From Chloroflexota bacterium (lineage in GTDB: Bacteria; Chloroflexota; Anaerolineae; Caldilineales; Caldilineaceae), in contig QEUW01000419.1 of NCBI GenBank assembly GCA_003577005.1, forward strand, positions 1-6,566: a stretch of 6,566 nucleotides of DNA. Direction: 5' to 3'. The notes beneath the pieces were generated by a model. It was not told the origin of the DNA. It ran no database searches and saw only the letters and a program-made list of their open reading frames with translations. Position 1 is the stretch's first letter; every line of letters starts with the position of its first letter. Below are positions 1 to 5,576 of the stretch, in pieces. The position numbers were made by a program, and so were the translations under genes.

Positions 1-1248
1 AGCACCAACTCGGTCGGCCTTGTTGAAACACATACATTCACCTTTGCTGAAGATGAGCCCTTCTGTCTGGAGAGCGGGGCGTCGCTCAGCCCGGTGACGA
101 TTGCGTATGAGACCTATGGGCGGCTCAACGCCGACCGGTCGAACGCGATCCTCATCTGCCATGCCCTCAGCGGCAGCGCACACGCCGCCGGCTATCACTG
201 TGAAGAGGACAGAAAACCCGGCTGGTGGGACGATTGCATCGGGCCCGGAAAAGCGTTTGATACCGACCGCTTTTTTGTCATTTGTAGCAACGTGTTGGGC
301 AGTTGCTATGGTTCCACCGGGCCGATGAGCATCAATCCGGCTACCGGCAAACCCTACGGACTTGGTTTCCCGGTGGTGACGATTGGCGACATGGTGCGGG
401 CGCAGGTCAAGCTCATCGACTACCTGGGCATCGACCAACTACTTTGTGTAGCCGGTGGTTCCATGGGCGGGATGCAGGTGCTGGAATGGGCAGCGAACCA
501 TCCGCAGCGGGTGAAGTCGGCGATCCCGCTGGCGACGACGGCGCACCACAGCCCCATGTTGATCGCCTTTAGCGAAGTGGGACGTCAGGCGATCTACGCC
601 GACCCCAACTGGAACCAGGGTGACTACTACGACACCGGCAAAAAGCCCGATGCCGGCCTGGCGGTCGCGCGCATGGTGGGCCACATTACCTACCTGAGCG
701 AAGCCTCCATGCAGCAGAAATTTGGCCGCCGCCTGCGCAATATCGAGCGCTATGGCTACGAGTTCGACACCGAGTTCGAAGTCGAAAGCTATCTGAGATA
801 CAACGGCAATGCCTTCACCCGTCGCTTTGACGCCAACAGCTATCTCTACGTCACTAAGGCGATGGACTATTTTGACTTGAGCAAGCATACCGGTTCGCTG
901 GCCGCTTCCTTTGCCAACTCGGCGTACATCAAATTTCTGGTGGTGAGTTTTACGAGCGATTGGCTCTATCCAAGCTACCACAGCAAAAAGCTGGTCAGCG
1001 CACTCATGGCCGCCGGCGCAGATGTTACCTATCTTGACATCCAAAGCACCTGGGGGCACGACGCCTTTCTGCTCGAGGTCGAAACCATGACCGAACTGCT
1101 CACAGCCTTCCTCGACCGGCTGGTGCGCGAAGAGGGTGTCAAACGACCGGGGCCGGTGATTTACCGCAACGGCGCCAACGCCGCGGACGCCACTCAACCG
1201 CTAACCAAAGAGGCAGCGCTGCGTCTGAAAACCGAGGTGCTGGCATAA
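1..1248 (+). CDS. metX: Homoserine O-acetyltransferase MetX (5' end outside window)
   Basis: This alpha/beta-hydrolase-fold enzyme transfers the acetyl group of acetyl-CoA to homoserine, the activating step before sulfur enters methionine; it is cytoplasmic. The frame is open from base 1 and already reads family-like N-terminal sequence ([12 protein letters not shown]), so the true start lies left of the window. The in-frame GTG at 94 sits inside the conserved fold and is not the start. There are 415 visible codons. The catalytic triad is readable: nucleophile Ser in AGGSMGG (bases 460-462), Asp in FTSDWLYPS (958-960) and His in WGHDAF (1057-1059). The [17 protein letters not shown] block (codons about 104-120) is also typical. 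About 35 residues follow the usual end of the fold ([12 protein letters not shown] onward), a modest C-terminal tail. metW follows 18 bases after the TAA stop, a classic pairing. Acetyl rather than succinyl transfer is inferred from family majority; some MetX-like proteins use succinyl-CoA or serine. Confidence 0.94.
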   Translation, partial: STNSVGLVETHTFTFAEDEPFCLESGASLSPVTIAYETYGRLNADRSNAILICHALSGSAHAAGYHCEEDRKPGWWDDCIGPGKAFDTDRFFVICSNVLGSCYGSTGPMSINPATGKPYGLGFPVVTIGDMVRAQVKLIDYLGIDQLLCVAGGSMGGMQVLEWAANHPQRVKSAIPLATTAHHSPMLIAFSEVGRQAIYADPNWNQGDYYDTGKKPDAGLAVARMVGHITYLSEASMQQKFGRRLRNIERYGYEFDTEFEVESYLRYNGNAFTRRFDANSYLYVTKAMDYFDLSKHTGSLAASFANSAYIKFLVVSFTSDWLYPSYHSKKLVSALMAAGADVTYLDIQSTWGHDAFLLEVETMTELLTAFLDRLVREEGVKRPGPVIYRNGANAADATQPLTKEAALRLKTEVLA

Positions 1249-1266
1249 TTAGCGAGCGAGGCGCCT

Positions 1267-1905
1267 GTGACTGTTTTGGCTGAATCTACCTATAGCGAAC
1301 GGCACTCCGCGAGCTTGCTGCGGCCCGATCTCCAGATCATCGCCGAACTGATCCCGGCGGGGGCGAGCGTGCTCGACCTGGGCTGTGGGAACGGCGACCT
1401 GTTGGATCATCTGATCCGCAACTGTCAGGTCAAAGGGCGCGGCGTCGAATTAAGCGAAGAAGGTATGCTGGCCTGTGTGCGCCGCGGGTTGAGCGTGCGC
1501 CAGGGCAACCTCAACGAGGGGCTGGCCGATTACCCAGACACTAGTTTTGACTACGTGGTCCTCAGCCAGACATTGCCCTTTCTCAACGACCCAGCCAAGA
1601 TCCTGGGCGAGATGTTGCGGGTAGGGCGTAAGGCGGTGGTCAGTTTTCCCAACTGGGGCTACTGGCGCTACCGGCTGCAACTGCTAGTGACCGGCTGTAT
1701 GCCCGAAACCGAAGACCTTCCGCATCGCTGGTACGAGGCCCCCCGGATGCAGGCCTTCACCATCACCGATTTTGCCCACTTCTGCGACCAGACCGGTGTG
1801 CGTATCGAACAAGAGGTCTATCTGGCGCGCGGCCGGCGCATCGGCATCTGGAAGTTCAAAAATCTGCTGGCGACAACCGCAGTCTTTACACTGGGCAAGC
1901 GATGA
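1267..1905 (+). CDS. metW: Methionine biosynthesis protein MetW (SAM-methyltransferase fold)
   Basis: MetW is a class I methyltransferase-fold protein repeatedly found next to metX and thought to support or modulate homoserine acylation; its chemistry is not firmly established. The 212 residues show SAM-binding motif I, VLDLGCGNGDLL, at 35-46, an acidic second-strand end at Glu61 (GVELSEEG), and a motif-IV-like strand FDYVVLSQTLPFL at 94-106. The family hallmark block follows: SFPNWGYWRYRLQLL at 126-140, then MPETEDLPHRWYEAPRM at 145-161. The GTG start at 1267 has a modest GAGG at 1258-1261. It adds about 17 residues before the usual beginning (LLRPDLQIIAEL); an in-frame TTG at 1315 is an alternative but has no visible ribosome-binding site. 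The 18-base gap after metX implies cotranscription. The stop lies 36 bases from the convergent YrdB gene. Family assignment is firm; the exact start and any catalytic activity are less certain. Confidence 0.93.
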   Translation: MTVLAESTYSERHSASLLRPDLQIIAELIPAGASVLDLGCGNGDLLDHLIRNCQVKGRGVELSEEGMLACVRRGLSVRQGNLNEGLADYPDTSFDYVVLSQTLPFLNDPAKILGEMLRVGRKAVVSFPNWGYWRYRLQLLVTGCMPETEDLPHRWYEAPRMQAFTITDFAHFCDQTGVRIEQEVYLARGRRIGIWKFKNLLATTAVFTLGKR

Positions 1906-1944
1906 GCAGCCAAAGCCGTCTCCCTCGTATCGGCGCCGTGCTCA
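1903..1944. terminator. Possible bidirectional hairpin between convergent genes
   Basis: TGAGCA at 1903-1908 pairs with TGCTCA at 1939-1944, and inside it GCCG at 1915-1918 pairs with CGGC at 1931-1934 around a 12-base loop. The outer arms contain the TGA stop codons of metW and, on the other strand, of the YrdB gene. Its position between convergent genes fits a shared terminator. However, the stem is interrupted by an asymmetric internal loop and neither side carries a T-tract, so the call is weak. Confidence 0.22.
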
Positions 1945-2280
1945 CTGACCCCACACGTACAGCAGAATTTCGTTGATCACCACCACCAGCGCCAGCGCCC
2001 ACGCCAGCGTCCGCTGCCCGGCGACGGCCAGACCGGCGACCGCCGCGCCAAAGATGATCAGTTCCAGCAATAAACGCACTGGTAGGCGCACCGGGACCGC
2101 AGCGCGCGGCGAAACAAACACACCCCAGACCAGCGCAGCCACTAAGGGTGCGCCGATACCCAAAGCGATCTTGGCAAGCGTTCCTTGCCCCGCCTGAAAG
2201 CCCCAATAACCGAGAGCGGCCAGGGCGCAGAGCTCCAGCAGAAACCGTATCGCAAGATTGGCGGCTTTTATCCCTGTCAT
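1942..2280 (-). CDS. YrdB family (DUF2568) four-helix membrane protein
   Basis: This is a 112-residue, highly hydrophobic protein of the YrdB/DUF2568 family, whose function is unknown. Four membrane segments can be read at about 8-28, 34-56, 67-88 and 90-110, with short loops and no signal peptide, so it should sit in the inner membrane. The two halves resemble each other: RFLLEL at 12-17 matches RLLLEL at 69-74, and GQGTLA at 31-36 matches GQRTLA at 88-93, both offset by 57 residues. VWG also recurs at 51-53 and 109-111 (offset 58). This indicates an ancestral duplication of a helix pair. The ATG start is preceded by AGGGA at 2289-2293 with an 8-base spacer. It lies 27 bases after the TIM-barrel gene, so it is probably last in that operon, and it converges with metW. 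Transport or sensing is possible but nothing in the sequence shows which. Confidence 0.86.
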   Translation of the reverse strand: MTGIKAANLAIRFLLELCALAALGYWGFQAGQGTLAKIALGIGAPLVAALVWGVFVSPRAAVPVRLPVRLLLELIIFGAAVAGLAVAGQRTLAWALALVVVINEILLYVWGQ

Positions 2281-2307
2281 TGAGGGTGTCCCTGCGCCAG
2301 CCGCCCC

Positions 2308-3144
2308 TCAGGCGGTGATTCCCATTGCCTGCGCAAGATGCCGGCGCGACGCCACCAGCGCCTCATCCGTATCGCGACCATAACCGCCCGACTTGGGCAA
2401 CCCACCGATTTCGAGGATTGCCGGACCGGCAAAGCCCCTTTGCGCCAGCGCCCGGCAGTAAGCGGCAAAATCGATCGTCCCCAACTCCAGCGGCAGATGA
2501 TGGTTGACCTCAGGCAAGGGCGTGTCAGAGACGTGCAACATACTCATGCGTGGGGTCAGGTCAAGATAGGCCGGTAGATCAGCGGGTGTGGTGTGGTTGA
2601 GATCCCAGACAAAGGCCAGACCGGGTATTGCTTCGAGGGTCGCACGGCAGCTGGCGGGGTTGCCAAAGAGCAGCAGATCCGGTTCGTTGTGTTCCAGGCC
2701 AAAAGTAAATTTGTGCTCTTGCGCCAATGCCACAGCAACAGCAAATTGCGGCGCCAGCGCCTCCTCCAGCCGCCGGACGGCAGGTTCGCCCGGCCACTCG
2801 TTGAGGGCAAGATGCCAATGCACAAAAGGACAGGGCAAGGCTGTGATTGCCGGCAGATTGGCCTGCAACACCTCTACCGGCGTCTTACCACTCTTGGTGC
2901 GCCCGCGGGCGTCGATGCGTACGACGATCTCCATGACTGCGGTGATGCCGGCATCGGCCAGCAGCGCGGCAATCAGCTCCAGCTCATCGCCCAAATGTTC
3001 GGAGCACAAGCCCTCTTCCTTGCCTGGGAATTGGATAGCATGAAAGCCGTGCTCTCTCGCAAAATTGATCTCGTCACGCGCCGGTCGCCAATTCGCAGGG
3101 AAAAACCGTCCGTTGATGCCAATTTGTACGCCCGGTGCGCTCAT
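2308..3144 (-). CDS. Sugar phosphate isomerase/epimerase-like TIM-barrel protein
   Basis: This 278-residue protein belongs to the xylose-isomerase-like TIM-barrel superfamily (AP endonuclease 2 fold), cytoplasmic enzymes that usually bind a divalent metal and isomerise, epimerise or dehydrate sugars, inositols and related polyols. Candidate metal or acid-base residues sit at strand ends: Glu72 (MEIVVRID), Glu151 with His152 (GLEHNEPD), Asp181 and His184 (WDLNHT), His204 (MLHVSD) and Glu245 (ILEIGG). The LELGTIDF stretch at 219-226 matches the usual G-x-I-D-F turn. Start choice: the frame stays open up to an ATG at 3255, but that would overlap the preceding gene by 56 bases and add unrelated, Arg-rich sequence. 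The ATG at 3144 has a GGAG site 7 bases away and begins directly at the barrel. It sits 55 bases after the Rieske gene and 27 before the YrdB gene. The fold is clear; the substrate is not. Confidence 0.87.
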   Translation of the reverse strand: MSAPGVQIGINGRFFPANWRPARDEINFAREHGFHAIQFPGKEEGLCSEHLGDELELIAALLADAGITAVMEIVVRIDARGRTKSGKTPVEVLQANLPAITALPCPFVHWHLALNEWPGEPAVRRLEEALAPQFAVAVALAQEHKFTFGLEHNEPDLLLFGNPASCRATLEAIPGLAFVWDLNHTTPADLPAYLDLTPRMSMLHVSDTPLPEVNHHLPLELGTIDFAAYCRALAQRGFAGPAILEIGGLPKSGGYGRDTDEALVASRRHLAQAMGITA

Positions 3145-3151
3145 GGTTCTT

Positions 3152-3155
3152 CTCC
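3152..3155 (-). promoter_or_regulatory. Ribosome-binding site fixing the TIM-barrel start at 3144
   Basis: On the minus strand GGAG, followed by AAGAACC (7 bases), precedes the ATG at 3144-3142. It favours this start over the longer in-frame ATG at 3255, which lies inside the upstream gene. Confidence 0.75.
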
Positions 3156-3199
3156 ATCCTCGTCTGAACAAGCCAATCTGCCCCCTCCTGACAAAAGCA

Positions 3200-4957
3200 T
3201 CACCCGGCGTCGGATTCCTCGAAAAGATGCTCCCCGCGATGCAATCGTGACGCAATCTGATAGGTCTGCCCCTGGGCGCGTACCGTGGGCGAATGCGCTG
3301 CCAGATAGCGGGCCGCCGCTACGAGCACATGGGTCGCCTCGAGCGCCCCGCGCAACACCTCGTATTGGCGGAAGGCGGCTTCTACCGACTGGATGGTGTG
3401 GAAATCCCGGTCTTCGCGCAGCAGCAGTTTCCCCAACTGGGCCAGCAACTGGCGCTCGTCGCCACCGCCGTAGAGATAGTGGGCTACCTTCTGGCCGGCC
3501 TGGTTGACCTGTTGTTGTTGGTCGAGCAGCGCGGCCAGCGCCGCCAGCTCAGCGCCATTCCGCGCGGCGCCGTTGGGTTCGGGCAGCCGGGCCGCAGGGA
3601 TGTTGAGGAAGCGATCCAGATAGATGCTCATCGCCGCATCGAAGACGCCACGCAGCAACTCCACCGACGGCGCCCGTTGCAGCCCGCGATAGATGGCATT
3701 GGCGAAGGTGAAGGTGTGGAGCGCCGTATCCCAGTCGCCAAACTCGTTGCTGGTGTGGAAGCGCGCAATACGCAGCGCGGCGGCGTAGGCCACGGTGCTC
3801 GCCAGTTCAACCATATCACAGCCGTTGCGCAAGGCGTCGAGCAGCGCCCTGATGGTGGCCGCTGGGTCGTCTTGCAAGAGCGTTTGTGTCAACGCCGCGC
3901 GCCCCTGCCAACCTCGTTTACCCTCCCCTTGCGCCAGTGCAGCGGGCAGAGCGGCAAAGGCATCCTCCAACAGCGCGATAAGATCGACCGGGTAGCGCCA
4001 GGCGTTGGATTCCTCCATGCGTGCCGCGTTGGCGTAACCCATCACCAGGCTGGTGAGCACTGGCTCGGCCAGATCCCAACCGGCGATGTCGAGCGCCTCG
4101 AAGGCCTTGTTGGTAAAGTCGGCCGGGTGGCCCACGTCGATATAGCGGTGGTCGGTCACGGCGCTAAAGAGCATATCGGCCATCTGCCGGTGATCCGCCC
4201 CGGCGCGGACCGCCGAGATGATGCACCGTTCGGCGCCCTCGGCGTCGCGCACCTCGATAAACTGGCGAAACCAGCGTTTGAGCGTGGCGAAGTCGGCCCC
4301 ATCCCCCGGCAGCGGGCGGACATAGAAGCGCGGCGGCGAACCGGCACAATCGCGCGCCACCGCCGACAGGCCGTGGTAGAGCGCACGCGGTCGATCCTCG
4401 GCGGCCAGGTGGGGCAGCAAGTTCATCATGCAGACGAGCATGGTCAGCCCCTGGCCCCAGCCACGCACCCGGTATTCAGCGCCAAAGCGCAACCCCGTGC
4501 GGAAGGGTTCCACCGCATCCCCGCCATTCTCCATCAGTGTCAGCACTGCCTTGCCGATCACCAGGGGAATGTCGCGTTCGAGCCCCACGCGCAGCCGGTC
4601 GCGCTGGTGCGCTTTGGCATCCGCCTTAGGCGCTACATCCACCCAGACCTCATCCCCGCGCACTTCTACGGGAAAAGCCCGGACGTCGTCGGCAAACTGG
4701 TCAAAGGTGCCGCCGGTGGCGAGGTCAAAGCGGGCGTAGTGCCAGTAGCAGGTGAGGATGCCATCCTTGACCGAGCCTTTGTCGAGTGGGAAACCCATGT
4801 GCGGGCAGCGGTTGTCCACACCATAGACCTGGCCGTTGTGTTCAAAGAGGGCGACTGTGTGGCCCTCGACCTGGACGGTGAGATAGCCGCTCTTGCGCAG
4901 CGCGGCGAGTGGTGCGGCGTGAACAAAGCGGGGGGCGGTTGCTCCGTTTGCTTCCAT
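3200..4957 (-). CDS. Rieske [2Fe-2S] protein with long C-terminal helical domain
   Basis: This 585-residue protein has an N-terminal Rieske domain (about 11-110) and a large helical region (about 120-585) of unknown function. Rieske ligands are intact: Cys51 and His53 in CPHMG, Cys70 and His73 in CYWHYARFD. The second box has Tyr71 and Tyr74 where many Rieske proteins have Pro and Gly. The domain ends with a ferredoxin-component-like FPVEVRGDEVWVDV at 95-108. No signal peptide or membrane helix is seen, so it is probably a soluble cytoplasmic protein and not a bc1-complex subunit. The helical part carries several His in motif-like settings: H183 (LLPHLAAED), H195 (ALYHGLSAV), H256, H270 and H277 (TDHRYIDVGH), H401 and H414 (FHTSNEFGDWDTALH), and H493. 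It also has a short Gln-rich patch at 480-483. The ATG at 4957 follows AAGGAGGAG, the strongest ribosome-binding site in the window. It is the first gene of a probable three-gene operon. Electron transfer to an oxidase-like domain is inference; distant relation to questin-oxidase-like proteins is a guess. Confidence 0.9.
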   Translation of the reverse strand: MEANGATAPRFVHAAPLAALRKSGYLTVQVEGHTVALFEHNGQVYGVDNRCPHMGFPLDKGSVKDGILTCYWHYARFDLATGGTFDQFADDVRAFPVEVRGDEVWVDVAPKADAKAHQRDRLRVGLERDIPLVIGKAVLTLMENGGDAVEPFRTGLRFGAEYRVRGWGQGLTMLVCMMNLLPHLAAEDRPRALYHGLSAVARDCAGSPPRFYVRPLPGDGADFATLKRWFRQFIEVRDAEGAERCIISAVRAGADHRQMADMLFSAVTDHRYIDVGHPADFTNKAFEALDIAGWDLAEPVLTSLVMGYANAARMEESNAWRYPVDLIALLEDAFAALPAALAQGEGKRGWQGRAALTQTLLQDDPAATIRALLDALRNGCDMVELASTVAYAAALRIARFHTSNEFGDWDTALHTFTFANAIYRGLQRAPSVELLRGVFDAAMSIYLDRFLNIPAARLPEPNGAARNGAELAALAALLDQQQQVNQAGQKVAHYLYGGGDERQLLAQLGKLLLREDRDFHTIQSVEAAFRQYEVLRGALEATHVLVAAARYLAAHSPTVRAQGQTYQIASRLHRGEHLFEESDAG

Positions 4958-4962
4958 CGTGG

Positions 4963-4971
4963 CTCCTCCTT
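4963..4971 (-). promoter_or_regulatory. Strong ribosome-binding site of the Rieske gene
   Basis: AAGGAGGAG on the minus strand contains a full AGGAGG core (4970-4965) 7 bases before the ATG at 4957. This is close to ideal for the 16S 3' end and fixes the start; it implies efficient translation of the first gene of the operon. Confidence 0.85.
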
Positions 4972-4975
4972 ATCA

Positions 4976-5029
4976 AACTGTTGTTATGGTGCGTAAACCG
5001 ATGGGGGATGAGTACAGAGTACAACAGTT
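4976..5029. repeat. Perfect 9-bp inverted repeat upstream of the Rieske gene
   Basis: AACTGTTGT at 4976-4984 and ACAACAGTT at 5021-5029 are exact reverse complements separated by 36 bases, with arm centres 45 bases apart. The spacer's distal end holds the small palindrome GTACAGAGTAC (5012-5022), which overlaps the right arm by two bases. The left arm ends 4 bases before the ribosome-binding site. It could act as spaced operator half-sites or as a leader-RNA stem; a chance match is possible. Confidence 0.4.
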
Positions 5030-5138
5030 CAACCGCGTATGGTCTGATCCATCGCCGGATATAGACCTGTACGAAAGGACAGTCCTGCACATGCACCGAG
5101 ATGGGATGATCGAACCCCTGTACGGCTCCAGCTCGCCT

Positions 5139-5573
5139 TCATTCTGAGTCTACAGGTGCCGCTGCAGAGTGCAACCATTCGCCGACGATCTTACTCATGC
5201 CCACCCCTTGTTTCTGAAAACCGAGCTTTCTGTAAAAATCGACCGCATCATCGGTAAAGAGGTAGACGTGGTGCCCCGGCAGCTGCTCGCAAACCAGCTT
5301 CATCATGCGGCGGGCGATCCCCTGCCGGCGGAAGGCAGACTTTGTCCACACATCGACGATATAGGCGTTACAAACGCCATCGGCCAAGGCGCGCACTGTC
5401 CCAATGATCTGGTCACCGGCGTAGGCGATGCAGGTGACGGCGCTGTTCTCGAATGAGCGTCGTAGCTGTTCCGGTGTGCGCCCATTGTCGAAGTCGTCTG
5501 CGGCCACCGCCTGCTTCATGGCGTTCCAGTCGACGCCAACCAGGTCCATCTTGTAGAGAACGCCCGTGGGCAC
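5139..5573 (-). CDS. GNAT family N-acetyltransferase
   Basis: This 144-residue protein has the single-domain GNAT fold, which transfers an acetyl group from acetyl-CoA to an amine; the acceptor is unknown. The core reads in order: strand pair ending AGDQIIGTVRAL (52-63), motif A strand AYIVDVWT (70-77), the acetyl-CoA pyrophosphate loop RRQGIA at 82-87 followed by an amphipathic helix (RRMMKLVCEQL), then motif B with VYLFTDDAVDFYRKLGF at 103-119. The short tail (GVGMSKIVGEW) is usual for small bacterial GNATs. The start is a GTG at 5573, supported by GGAGGG 7 bases upstream; an ATG at 5549 would give a protein 8 residues shorter without an obvious site. The gene begins 3 bases after the stop of the preceding gene, so translational coupling is likely. 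Small stand-alone GNATs act on antibiotics, polyamines, peptides or proteins, and nothing here discriminates among these. Confidence 0.88.
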   Translation of the reverse strand: MPTGVLYKMDLVGVDWNAMKQAVAADDFDNGRTPEQLRRSFENSAVTCIAYAGDQIIGTVRALADGVCNAYIVDVWTKSAFRRQGIARRMMKLVCEQLPGHHVYLFTDDAVDFYRKLGFQKQGVGMSKIVGEWLHSAAAPVDSE

Positions 5574-5576
5574 GGC

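Larger units (their letters stand above)
4958..5138 (-). promoter_or_regulatory. Upstream region of the Rieske/TIM-barrel/YrdB operon
   Basis: These 181 bases between the GNAT stop and the Rieske start form the longest non-coding gap in the window and the only space for an operon promoter. I find no convincing pair of -35 and -10 boxes on the minus strand; TTGAAC at 5032-5027 is the best -35-like hexamer but lacks a -10 partner at the usual distance. Other small symmetries present are AGGACAGTCCT (5076-5086) and two copies of CCTGTACG (5066-5073 and 5117-5124). No T-rich terminator hairpin for the GNAT transcript is evident either. Short open frames here have no ribosome-binding site or family features. 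Confidence 0.45.

Noticed and set aside
94..96. GTG at 94 as the metX start
   Set aside because: The frame is open back to base 1 and the 31 codons before it encode conserved MetX N-terminal sequence.
439..1197. A 252-codon open frame on the minus strand opposite metX
   Set aside because: It is antisense to a gene with an intact catalytic triad and family motifs; the product looks like a codon-bias shadow without domain features.
3145..3255. N-terminal extension of the TIM-barrel protein from the ATG at 3255
   Set aside because: It would overlap the Rieske gene by 56 bases and adds Arg-rich sequence unlike the family, whereas the ATG at 3144 has a well-placed GGAG.
2593..3507. A 304-codon open frame on the plus strand across the TIM-barrel gene and the end of the Rieske gene
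   Set aside because: It runs over two genes on the other strand, becomes Arg/Pro-rich and shows no motif or ribosome-binding site.
3293..4996. A 567-codon open frame on the plus strand opposite the Rieske gene
   Set aside because: It mirrors the Rieske gene almost exactly, a common result of high-GC codon bias. Its product is Arg/Gly/Val/Gln-rich low-information sequence with no domain I recognise, and the opposite strand has clear Rieske ligands and a strong ribosome-binding site.
4969..4997. Promoter TTTACG (4997-4992) with TGATAA (4975-4970 region) for the Rieske gene
   Set aside because: The -10-like element abuts the ribosome-binding site, so transcription would start too late to include it.
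4959..5147. Short plus-strand frame (62 codons) in the gap upstream of the Rieske gene
   Set aside because: It begins at a GTG with no ribosome-binding site, has no recognisable features and ends within the GNAT gene; the same holds for the minus-strand frame 4842-5096.
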